Of a DNA stretch of 64,000 bases, positions 22,801 through 32,709 are shown piece by piece. Positions within the stretch are counted from its first letter, which is position 1. Every line of letters begins with the position of its first letter. The translations under genes and the position numbers were made by a program. Source of the DNA: Sphagnum compactum. Taxonomy: Eukaryota; Bryophyta; Sphagnopsida; Sphagnales. The stretch covers positions 16,864,001-16,928,000 of the forward strand of contig OZ234494.1 in assembly GCA_965153455.1 (NCBI GenBank), read 5' to 3'. Below the pieces are notes generated by a model. That model had not been told where the DNA came from. It saw only the letters and a program-made list of their open reading frames with translations, and ran no database searches.

Positions 22801-25800
22801 ATAATATTGTTGACAATATCCAAGTTAACTTTTGATTAAATTCGTGAGAATTATAGCTTTTATAAATATCTGTTTCAAAGAAAATTGAACTTTGGGTTAA
22901 CAATTGTGTCAAACATGGATTCATTTTATAAAAACTTGAACTAAAGGGTTTTATTCAATAAAATATCATTTGCAAAGAAAACAACTATTGTAATTTTTTT
23001 TCCAAATAGTCATATTAAACGGACATGTATTCTCAACCAAGTAGAATAAATGGGAACAAAATTTGGTTCCAAGCTCAATTCACCTCACGTGATGGATGAT
23101 GCACACTTACAAAATTTGAACACCATAAAGTGGACCCTGTAGAGTAAGATTAGTAGTAACATTACAAAATATGAATGTGGAGATATCTCCAGATATATTG
23201 TTGTAGGATAAATCCAAAGTGGTTAGTTCAAGGAGTACAAATTGATCTGAGATGTTAAAATATCCACCAATATGGTTGCGGCTCACATTCCTGAATTGAA
23301 AAACAGTATTTCCAACATGAGCAAATTTTAGGCAAAGGTGATAGTTAGAACAAGTCATCATTCATTGACAATATTGACTAATTTGAAATAATTGATAAAT
23401 TTTCCTTAAATATAAGGTTACCATGACTCCTAGATCAAGTTCAAATTCCTCTGGCATGTCTAAGTTCTTGTTTCAATTGGGAGAAATGAACTAAAATTTG
23501 TAGAAATGATAATCCCATCAAAATGGCAATGAAAGCTTTGGATCAAAGCGATGAATGATCAGTTTGGTGTTCTCACTTGACATTGTGTTTTGTTTAAGCT
23601 TAGGGAACTTACAATGACATTCCAGAAAATCCAGAAAAATTGCCCAATCCTGTCGTTAGTCCAGGAATGCACCCTGTGAGTTGATTTGAAGACAAATCCA
23701 CCCTCACAACGGGAGCTGTATTTAGTCCTTGAAAAACATGTTCAATGGATCCAGAGAACGCATTCCCATTTAGAAACCTGGTATTCAGTAGTACTCAAAT
23801 TGGTCAATAAACCATTGGCTTCTTTTTTCCATAGCATACTAAGAAGTTAGGGAAATTCTTTATGGCAAACTTCTTACAATAAACAACGCCTACAACGCAC
23901 TGAAAGTTCATGTCACACCTTCCTCTAGACCACAGATTTATCCATGCCCAAATTGATGCATATAAAAGAGCCTTATTCGCATTCCCTCTTTCAATTGTGC
24001 CATTTTCTAAGTCACCAGTATCTACATTTATGGACATGTGCGACTACTTAGACACCCATCATTGTTTTGCAATCTCCAAGAAGTTGGTAGCCCAAACGTG
24101 AATTTGACAGCAGTGACACAGACTACCAGGTAGTGTAAATTGAAACATTGGAGTCTGGCATATTCTTGAGCACTTACGCCAAGAAACTGGAACTTAAGAA
24201 TACCTAGCTTGATAATACTGTAGTAGCTGGGCCAGTTCAACACTAATTATATTATTCTTAGAAATGTTGAAATTTTCAAAAAATATTTTTTTCCGAAGGA
24301 AAATAAATAATTTGATGGAATATTTGTGAATATACCATTTACAGTTGAAATGGAATCCTCAAAATTAATTAATTAGTTATTTGACAAACATTTGTAAAAG
24401 TGGTCAAGCTACTACTGTATGTAGATAAATAAAGTGAGAAACCTAATGAACTAGAGACATTGAAAGAACAAATGGAATTGAGCTGGATACACGTACAATA
24501 TTTCCAAATTTGTTAGTCCCGCCAAATTTGGTATTACCCCAGTGAAATTATTGTCATGAAGATCCCTGAGAGTCCACAGTGCAGATTGGCAAACCTTTTT
24601 TAATAATTGCAACTGATTTCAAAAAATGCCATCCCCAAAACTTTACACACATTGATTGCTCTATCAAATGAAAAATACAAATTTCGGTACATAATTTTAC
24701 CCAAAGGCTGAAAATAGTTGGTACATGGGGTTGGACGGAAGAGTTGACTTCTTACAAGACAGTCAAATTTGTAAGGCTTCCAATTTCAGGTGGAAGGTTT
24801 CCAGTAAGGCCTGGATTGCCAGTTATGGTTCTGCAAGTTCCAAGAAGAAGAAAGGCTATTCCATTAGCACAGGCAGACCTCCAAAATAAAGTGCAGGGTA
24901 ATGGCCCAAGGTGGGGGCGTTCTAGAAAGGGGCTTCAGTGAGGCATTAACCTGGCTTAAAGCTGGAGGCAAATCATGAATTAAACATTTGTGCAGACCAA
25001 GAAGTGACCATGGACCTGTCGCGATGCCTCTAAGTGCAGAGGCAACTTATGCCTACAAGGTGGTGTAAGGTGCTCCAACTCCAAAAAGAAGGGTTTGTTT
25101 GCAACTATAGGAGCATCTCCACCCACAACAATAAATCGGGCTACACAGTGTAGTATGGATTTGAGTTAAAATGGTGTGAAACTCACCAAATAGGGCTCTA
25201 AATATGCCCAATAGAGCCAGTAAAAGTTATTGATTGGCCCAAGTGGGTCATGATATTCAATAGTCTCTCACATCATCTACTACATGATACAGAGAAGGCA
25301 GTACAGCACTTACAGAATCTGGAGGTTGGTCAGGTTTCCAATGGCTCCAGAGAGATGGCCTCGAAGTCCCAGTCCCATCAATTCCCTACACGACGAATGT
25401 TAAGATTCCTTCCAAATCATATGAGTGTAGACCTAGAGACATCGTTCGTTCTCAACATACAAAAAAAAAGTCTGTTGTGTAAGAAACTAGTAGTCTGATG
25501 ATCTATCTACAATTACTGATGCGCTGCAGTGGAGCAAAAATCTACTTCAGAACACCAGATTTGGCAACCTTACAACTGATGTCCTCACGCATGTTTTCTC
25601 CTGCAAGCAAAAAGCCTCTCACTTCACGGGATATATAATAAGAGACCAGCTACCATATGTCAATACAAGAAAGCTCTGGGGCTTAATTACTTATAACTTC
25701 TAGTAGTCCATGTTCGTCAGTAAGCAAAGTTCATACTCTTGGGGGGCATAGAAACGTTTGGAACTCACAAGCCAATTACCCCAGTTGTAGACACAGTGCA

Positions 25801-26254
25801 GTAAGCAGGCGCTACTGCAGGTAGCACCCACGTTACACATATGACTCCTTCCCATCCACAAAGGCAGGAGGGGTCAGGGCATTCATCTCCTCCCATTGCC
25901 GATAATATGCCCCATCCGGTGTAAAGGGCCGTTACTGCATTTGCTGCGCAAGCACAAACAGATACTGCACAATTTGACTCCCTCAAAGAAGGAAATCTGA
26001 CGAAGAAGTGGTACGTGTTTGCAGCAAATAAACCGTGTTGCTTACACCTACATAGCCACTTGGCATCCCTGCAGCTTGGCAAGAAGTGGCATAAGTTGGT
26101 TACCTTCTGCAAAGCTGGTGCCATCATTAAATGCGACACATGAGTTCGGCGCCAGCTCCGTTTGCGAAAGAACGTCGGACACGAACATCATCAGCAGCGC
26201 AACTACCAGCGACATGGAAGGGTTGGAAATCAACAGCATGTGGCTGCGCCCCAT
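19885..26254 (-). CDS. Leucine-rich-repeat receptor-like kinase, 13 exons, apparently intact
   Basis: This is a plasma-membrane receptor kinase. Proposed exons (minus strand): 26254-26104, 25943-25769, 25385-25314, 24830-24756, 24565-24497, 23777-23613, 23290-23111, 22940-22711, 22434-22316, 22054-21847, 21708-21465, 21279-21129, 20196-19885. All junctions are GT-AG, all phases agree, and the total is about 716 residues. The start is the Met at 26254, chosen because a signal peptide follows directly (hydrophobic [16 protein letters not shown]). An upstream in-frame Met at 26422 is possible. Residues ~50-90 are the cysteine-bearing LRR cap ([18 protein letters not shown]). LRRs follow, with exons of 72, 75 and 69 nt. 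The membrane segment is at ~336-358. The kinase has the Gly loop [10 protein letters not shown] (~403-412), VAVK Lys ~424, HRD Asp ~522 and DFG Asp ~540, then GTMGYLSPEY; catalytic residues are all present. The kinase resembles plant LRR-VIII/DLSV kinases. The ectodomain is short, with no malectin domain. The exon 8 acceptor is the least certain junction, since the nearer cag would break the frame. Confidence 0.88.
23800..24250. other. Interior of the long 719-nt intron of the receptor kinase gene
   Basis: The LRR exons on either side join in phase (LTNLEIL then FLNGNAFSG), so no exon is needed here. Two open minus-strand frames (23804-24037 and 24028-24243) occupy much of it. Neither reads as LRR or as a known domain. 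Confidence 0.4.
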
Positions 26255-28039
26255 GACAAGGAATACGAAGTGACTGCACAAAGAAATAAAGAGTGCAGCA
26301 GGGCCTGCAGATTGTGTTGTGAATCTCCCTTTCTCTCCACGGAAGAAAAGAGTAGAGAATGTTGAGGATTTAACGGAAGTAAAAATCTTCAGAGCAACCG
26401 TTTTAAAGCCCTTCTCCAGCAATTCTCAAACCACTCCTGCAAGCAGAGAAAAGGGAATTTAACGAGGTACTATGTACCTCAGGAGGGGTGATGACGCTGA
26501 GCGTAATTTCAAGGTGTTTGAGTCCAAGTTGCGAGATTATGAAACAGGTAGCGTAGACTAGGAGACCTGTCCCACGCAGTGCCCTTGAGGCGCTTTAATT
26601 ATCCTAGGCTTTGATGAGCTCTGTGCGTTTGAAGGTTCGCCGTTTGCTTCCATTTTTTTGAGCATTATTAGTAATTTTTTCCTCACGAATCGGTATCCGA
26701 AAATCCGATACGACAATCGTTTCCAAGACAAAGAGGACGCGTCTAAAAGGCATAGAATCTCCTCGCTTTGATCTGTCAAAGCTGACATTTGATGTACATG
26801 TGAAGAGTCGATGTGATCGTCACAACGATGGCTAGTGGTCGAGCAGCCTGTAATCAAGTTCACAGATGCAAGCAAGTCAGAGGAGGAAGGAAGCTCGCAT
26901 GCACTCTCTCTCTCTCTCTCCCTGCAACTCCCCTGTGTGGTGGTGGGTCTGTCATTTTTTTGGGGGCAAAAAATCGTCAAAAGGTCACACAGTTTTCTGA
27001 AATGGGAATATTGTGTCGCAAATGCCCGTTCTTAAAAAGAAAACTTCGCCAAATTCTGACAGAAAACTGGGGCGTCATCAAATTCATGCCTCCCTACTAA
27101 CTACACACAATTATGAGTTTTCTGGAAAAGAGTGGTCTTAAGTCGGAATCTGCCTAGGGATGGATGCTTGGCACTCTTGCCTCCATCAGGAAATGGAAAG
27201 AGCGAAAAACACTGGTTCCGTGTCTGTGTCTGCCCTGGTGTGGAATTGGGTGGCTTAATAATGTTGAGCACATAGAAATGAATGCCTTGGGGACAATTTC
27301 GTTGAATTTGTTACAGTTGAATAATGGGCAAGCAGTAGGCATGAAAATCAACCCTGACTCCTGCACAGCAAGCGAGGCAACAAGCAAACTGTGGATTTCT
27401 CACTTTCATTTGTCAATTGTGAACTAAAACCACTTAGATTGTTACTGGTACACATAATCATCTATGTTAGTGTGATCCATATTCACTTCGGCTCTACACT
27501 ATTTGCGCACTAGCCTAGTAGTGACCATCTGGATTGATGAAAAAAATGAACTGATTTTCTTAAAATTAAGTTCCATTTCAATGAAAATATTGAACGACGG
27601 TTCATGCAATTTGAATTGAAATTCAATTCAATTGATTTCAGATTTACTTGAATTGTAATCTAATCAAATGCCTGAAATAAATTGAATCTTAAAATTTCAG
27701 TTTAATTAAAATATATTGAATGAAATTCAAATTCAACTAAATTCAATTTCAATTCAGTAATTGAATTAAGATTCAATTGAAAAATGAGATGCAAATTGGT
27801 GAAGAAGGCACTGAAAATCTCCTCATAAGTTTGGTGTTCGAGTTTTTTTCTAATTTTAAACAAAAAATTTCCATAACAGACACCTTTCCATGCCTCTTTA
27901 TTTGCAAATGGGATGCGCTTTGAAACTGTCCAAATGACAACTTACAACTTATGAAATGTAAAGTTCTACCAAAATCAATTCTGACGAATCATTGTCAGTG
28001 GAATTCGTTGGGCTGCCTTCCAAATTAAGAATTTTTTCT
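26255..28039. other. Upstream region of the receptor kinase, relatively GC-richer, no gene assigned
   Basis: This stretch is less AT-rich than its surroundings and should hold the promoter and 5' UTR of the minus-strand receptor kinase. Open frames occur (26558-26980 minus, 140 codons; 27164-27427 plus, 87 codons) without recognisable domains. An AT-rich part at 27590-27790 is made of repeated 'aattcaattg'-type words that are partly palindromic. Confidence 0.4.
26900..26922. repeat. (CT)n microsatellite
   Basis: A short run of CT dinucleotides about 650 bp upstream of the receptor kinase start codon. On the gene's strand it reads GAGAGA, a motif common in plant 5' regions. Confidence 0.85.
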
Positions 28040-28345
28040 CAATGAACCTCTTTGATTGGCCCATCACAATCAAGTTCTAAAACTTAGGATACTTCCCAAT
28101 ATAGAAGTATTTACTCCAAATGTAAAACTAAATGAAAGTACCAATATTTGGCGAACCAAGAGGACAACAATGGGCAAAGCAAATGGGACGAAGGGAGGTG
28201 CTATTGGGAATATGTTGAGGAAGATGTTGGGAACCCATTGCATTCTTGATGGGAACACAATGAGAACTTGGTGGGAACACATTGAAAACAACAAAGGTTT
28301 GACACCCCTGCCCCCACCGTCCCCAAAAGAGGTCCATTGGATGCA
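28040..28345. repeat. Dispersed repeat family A, copy 1
   Basis: Shares a colinear set of words with 28520-28825: 'ttgattggcccatcacaat', 'ggtgctattgggaa', 'gtgggaacac' and 'ccccaaaaga'. Copies are diverged. An ORF of 107 codons (28056-28379) is not recognisable. Confidence 0.65.
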
Positions 28346-28519
28346 TCATGTAATTTCATTGGTTAAGCAAAATTTCTAAGTATTCCCAATTGTGGTCATC
28401 ACCTATTTTGGCATAGGTCAATGAGAGGGGCATGAGTTGTGGGGACATAGTTGTTGCTTCTATTAATTAGTTGGTTGGGGGAGGGTCCATACAAAGTTTT
28501 TTTTGATTTTTTGTTTTTG

Positions 28520-28825
28520 CAATGAGCCACTTTGGTTGGCCCATTACAATTTGTTTTTGAAACATTGGACAATCCCCAAAATAAAAATGTCGAGGTGCTT
28601 CCCTTTGGCCTACCTTGTAGGTTATGAAAGTTTAATTTTGGGCAAAAAATATCGTTTAATGTGTGGTGCTATTGGGAACATGTTTTGGGATTTACACATT
28701 GAGAACTTGTGGAACACATGTGGGGAATATCACTAGGAACTTTGTGGGAACACAGAATCCAAAAAACTCAAAAATTCCCTTGGGCAATGAGCTTTTGTCC
28801 CCCAAAGGAGAAAAGATAGGCCCTC
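28520..28825. repeat. Dispersed repeat family A, copy 2
   Basis: Same orientation and word order as copy 1, for example 'ttggttggcccattacaat', 'ggtgctattgggaac' and 'ttgtgggaacacagaatcc'. The spacing between landmarks is close to that of copy 1. Confidence 0.65.
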
Positions 28826-29179
28826 CTAGGTGCATGAGAATTTGATTTTTATAAAATTGAGTTTGTGACAATTTTGGCCAGGGCCATTACCCCTTCCTAA
28901 AAGTGTGCATACCTATTTACATGGCTTGCAGCAAGAAGTAAATAGGAGCAACAAATTAAATGCATCTCATTTCTTAATGCAAAAGTCCAGATGCCTTCTA
29001 GGGTGCATGACATTAAATTAATCTTGATTTTTTTTGGATTGTCCTCTAATTATGAAAAATTGTTTTAAATATGGCTTGGACAATAAGGTTGCTCAATGCT
29101 TAAGTGCTCTCATCTATGGTGTTGAGAGTTGACCACTTCTGTTTTAAGTGGGGTCTTGTGTCAAATCACTTTGCCATCT

Positions 29180-29985
29180 CCACCTTCATCTCAAATGGCT
29201 TTCATCCAAAAAAGAAGGAAAATGAACATTCATGAGAAAATGGTTGTCTTCCTTTTTTGTTGGGGCAAATGTGTTGTATGATAACGTAGCCTAGGGTCAG
29301 TTTCCACATTGACAAAACGAATAATCATTTTCTTTTCAAAAAAAATTTGTTTTAAAAATTTGAAATGATATATATTTTCATCGTCTACTATATATTGTGA
29401 TATGAGTAGTGAAATTATTCAGAGTTGTAGCCTATGATAACTATGATGATCTTCAACAAGTCAACTTCGTATTTTCACAAAATTTCATTTCACTATTTTG
29501 AGGCTTATTTAATGACAAAATTGACCTTAGGGTAAGGTAGTTGTTTTGGGAATAAGGTGGGGTGAACAGGGGGATTGGCAAAAGTGAAGGTAGACTTTCA
29601 TCAGGTGCAAAAAGAAATGAACATCCATTCCCTAGGATGTGGTTTTGTTATTGATCAGTAAATTGAGAAATGGTTGTGTTGCCTTTGTGAATGGCTTTTC
29701 CTTGGGATAGATCCAATGCCTAGAGATTTCTTTGGGAAATGGTTATGTTAACTTGGGGAATGGAAAAGGCTAGGTAGACTTTCATCCACGGAAAAAGAAG
29801 GAAATTGAATAACCATTCCCTAGGAAATAGGCAAATGTGCTGCATGACAAGTGTTTCATGAAATGGTCTCATTACTTGAGAAATGGCAAAGGTTGGGGTA
29901 GACTTTCATTTCGGAAAAAGAAAAAGGAATTGAATAACCCATCCCATAGAGAATGGTTGTGTTGTCTCAAGGAAAGGCAAAGGCC
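29180..29985. repeat. Degenerate tandem repeat, four partial copies
   Basis: A block meaning 'ggcaaaggttggggtagactttcat, ggaaaaagaaggaaattgaataaccattccctaggaaatggttgtgttg' recurs at about 29195, 29585, 29770 and 29885. Spacing is uneven, and copy 1 is separated from the others by a family-B repeat. Confidence 0.55.
29281..29545 (+). repeat. Dispersed repeat family B, copy 1
   Basis: Matches 54021-54275 in the same orientation over its full length. Shared words include 'agggtcagtttccac', 'gtagtgaaattatt', 'gtagcctatgata', 'atgatgat' and 'ttgaccttagggtaa'. Confidence 0.75.
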
Positions 29986-30149
29986 AAAAAAAAGGAACAT
30001 GATTAACCATTTTATCACCAGGTGTGTTCCACAAGGAATGACAATAGCCAAGCAACACAATGGTTGGGGAATGATTGGGGAGCATTTGTTGTTCACAAAT
30101 CTCTTTTTAGAGGATGTTGATATCACTTGAAAGTTTGAAAATTTCACCA

Positions 30150-31030
30150 ATAGTCAATTTATGTGAAATAATTAGTGTTTTTTTGTCTTGGTTGCACATA
30201 CAATAGATTAAAAATATGGAGGAAGGTTGCATAATGAGTGAAAATTGCATAAAGGATGAAAAGTTGGTAATTAAATTTGCACCATGGATGAAATGATAAA
30301 AAAAGGTTACAAAGTGAATGGAAAGTTGGGGAGAAAAATTGCACAATGGACGAAAATTTGAAAATAAAAATTATGTGTGGATAAAAAATTGAAAAGTTGA
30401 ATGTGTATAAAGAATGAAACAATGAAAAAAATGTAGTGACTCATTCATCAAGGGAGGACACTTAGTATAAAGTTTGGGATCTATGTGCATCAAATGATCA
30501 TTGTTAGGGGGTATCATAGTACCTAGGCGGCTTCAACAGTTCTCTACCAAATAATTGATTTAATCCAAATTTTCTTTTCTTCTCCTATGACATGTCATCC
30601 ATAGCTCAGATTATGCAATATAAAGCATTTTTCACATTTCATTGCTCCAATTTTAAATTTTTAGAATGTTCATCTATATGGATTAAATGTTTTTTTAGGA
30701 TTCATAGAATAATCAATAATAACCTAGGGTTAAATAACCTAAATTAGCACAAGATAAAATAACCAAGAATAACTAGATAAAATGGTTTAGAATAATCAAA
30801 AGTAGCTTAAGCTATAATAGCCAAAAATAACATAATGTAAGATAATTGATAATTTAGAATGGCTTGGTTTAGAATATTTGTAAGTAATCAATAATGGCTT
30901 ATATAACCTATAGTATAATGTTTTAGAATAATTTAAAATAAATGAGGATAAAATAGCTTTAAATAACATAAAATGAAATAACCTAAATAACATAAGATAA
31001 AATAATATAAAAAAATTTAAGATAAAAAAA
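30150..31030. repeat. Low-complexity AT-rich word arrays
   Basis: At 30.20-30.42 kb, words like 'gcataatgagtgaaaattg' and 'gcacaatggacgaaaatttg' recur loosely. At 30.70-31.03 kb, words like 'aataaccta' and 'agataaaata' dominate. There is no gene. Confidence 0.5.
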
Positions 31031-31198
31031 AATTTTGCCCTCTTTCAACTTGACCAAAATTGAAGATACCAAACCCTCATATGGGGAGTTTTTTTATTGA
31101 TTTTTCGATATATGATTAGTCAACATTGAGGGTGAACCAACACCTACACTCATATCTTCACCTATTGGTGAAGCCTAGTACTAGCTATAATTAACTCA

Positions 31199-31489
31199 CT
31201 AAATGTGAAACTTTGGCTGTGGGCTGGGAATCCTACAAAGGTTTTTTTGGGGGGGGTAAAATGGCATAAAGTCATCAAGAAAGGTCAAGTCGCCATATTT
31301 AGACCATAGCTTCAAAGATGGCGTCAGAAATATAGCAGGGTTCCATAAAAATTCTACTTTGCTCCTTGACATGTAGCCAAACTTGGCTCCATCCTCTTCT
31401 GGAGCATCACTAGACTTCCACATACGCCACAAATTTTTGAAAAACAAAACCCCTGCTTCAAAACTTCTGGAAGTTTGACTTACCAACAA
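31199..31489 (-). CDS. Unidentified open frame, 96 codons, possible exon
   Basis: The frame encodes a Trp/Phe-rich sequence (WRMWKSSDAPEEDGAKFGYM, SKVEFLWNPAIFLTP, SLKLWSKYGDLTFLDDF) with balanced composition, unlike the AT-driven frames around it. Its 5' part overlaps a 129-bp tandem duplication. A perfect donor-like string, ggtaagt on the minus strand, lies at about 31481, before this frame. I do not recognise the family. It could be a gene fragment carried by a repeat. Confidence 0.3.
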   Translation of the reverse strand: MLVSQTSRSFEAGVLFFKNLWRMWKSSDAPEEDGAKFGYMSRSKVEFLWNPAIFLTPSLKLWSKYGDLTFLDDFMPFYPPQKNLCRIPSPQPKFHI

Positions 31490-31676
31490 TGATAGCTTCA
31501 GATCCTCCAGCTCTGCTATTCAGTTTTGCAAGGCAGAAGCCTAGCTGCACATACGTCACAAATTTTGAAAAACAAAACCCTTGCTTCAAAACCTCTGGAA
31601 GTTTCACTTACGGATGATAATGGCTTCAGATCTTCCAGCTCTGCTATTCAGTTTTGCAAGGCAGAAGCCTAGCTGC
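31419..31676. repeat. Tandem duplication, 129-bp unit, two copies
   Basis: Copy 1 is 31419-31547 and copy 2 is 31548-31676. Both contain 'cacatacg', 'gaaaaacaaaacccctgct' (one base differs), 'ctctggaagttt' and 'gcaaggcagaagcctagctg'. Identity is high. Just beyond, 'agctgcaccttcagc' at about 31670 reappears inverted near 31790. Confidence 0.85.
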
Positions 31677-31889
31677 ACCTTCAGCATAGACTATAATGCT
31701 AATGAAAACAGACGGACCCTATCGACCCCTTCAGCTGCACCTTCAACTTCAGAATTTAATGCTAATTCAAAGCAACTGGATCATTCAAAGCTGAAGGTGC
31801 AGCAGCTACTTAATGGAAAAATGACCTTACTGCCTCATGATACATGTAGTAGGTACTGCAATTGGGTGGGCTCTGTCCTCTAGCTATTT

Positions 31890-32520
31890 ATATTTGGAGC
31901 TCTAAGAGCTTGGGTATTTATTTGTTGGTTATATTAATTAGTTATGGGTGTGCCCAAAGTCATTTTTTCTTTGTCCCTTGGGGCTCTTTGATTGTCCCAT
32001 CGCAAACAAACAAACAAACAAACATATATATAACTCTCTCAAAAATATATCTATGAAGTTTACGAGGGTTTCATCAAGAGGGTTTATTTGTTTGTCACAC
32101 TGAGATCTCCCAAACCACAATGCCTCTATACTTCCCCAATAATGGTGGAGAAGTTATTGAATATTGAAACATTATGAAACCAGCTTATGGACCCTTACAC
32201 AATAACAGCGCCACCATTATAGGGGAATTTGGTTGCACTCTTGCTATTGTTGGAATGCCTTTAGTGAGTGGATTTAGTGAGGTGATTTGAAAAAAAATAG
32301 ACTTACAGTGCTGGAGATATTGAATTTTGAGTAGTTTTTTCATTGAAAATTCAATTAAATCAGAACAAGTGATTTTTGAGGGAATAATAAATTGGGTAAC
32401 CAGTTCATTCTGGAGCCAACAGCACAAGCTACTTTGCTAGAAGATGTAGACTGTCCTTTTGGTTTAGCTATGTAGGTTAACTTGTTAGTTGTTACATAAA
32501 ATTTTTGCAAAAAAGACATG
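31890..32520. other. No gene recognised
   Basis: Contains a short (CAAA)n run near 32005 and a fragment 'ctctttgattgtcccatcgc' near 31985 that resembles the start of dispersed repeat family A. Confidence 0.4.
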
Positions 32521-32524
32521 GGAC

Positions 32525-32700
32525 GACACGTAGTGCTATTGGGAACAATTAGGGGAGCACTTGAGAAGTTGAGAAACATATAGGGGGCATAATTGGGAAT
32601 AATTGGAAACTGGTGAAAATACAGAAGGAACATGGTGGGAACATCAAATCCAAAGAAAATCTACCTCCCATCGGGGAGGTCTAATTGAGGATCCCTTCCC
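32525..32700 (+). repeat. Dispersed repeat family A, partial copy 3
   Basis: Contains 'gtgctattgggaac', 'ggtgggaacatcaaatcca' and neighbouring words in the same order as the 3' half of the copies at 28.04 and 28.52 kb. Confidence 0.5.
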
Positions 32701-32709
32701 CATCACACT

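Noticed and set aside
26558-26980. 140-codon minus frame as a gene
   Set aside because: It runs through a (CT)n microsatellite (RERERES), lacks a recognisable domain and overlaps an open plus frame.
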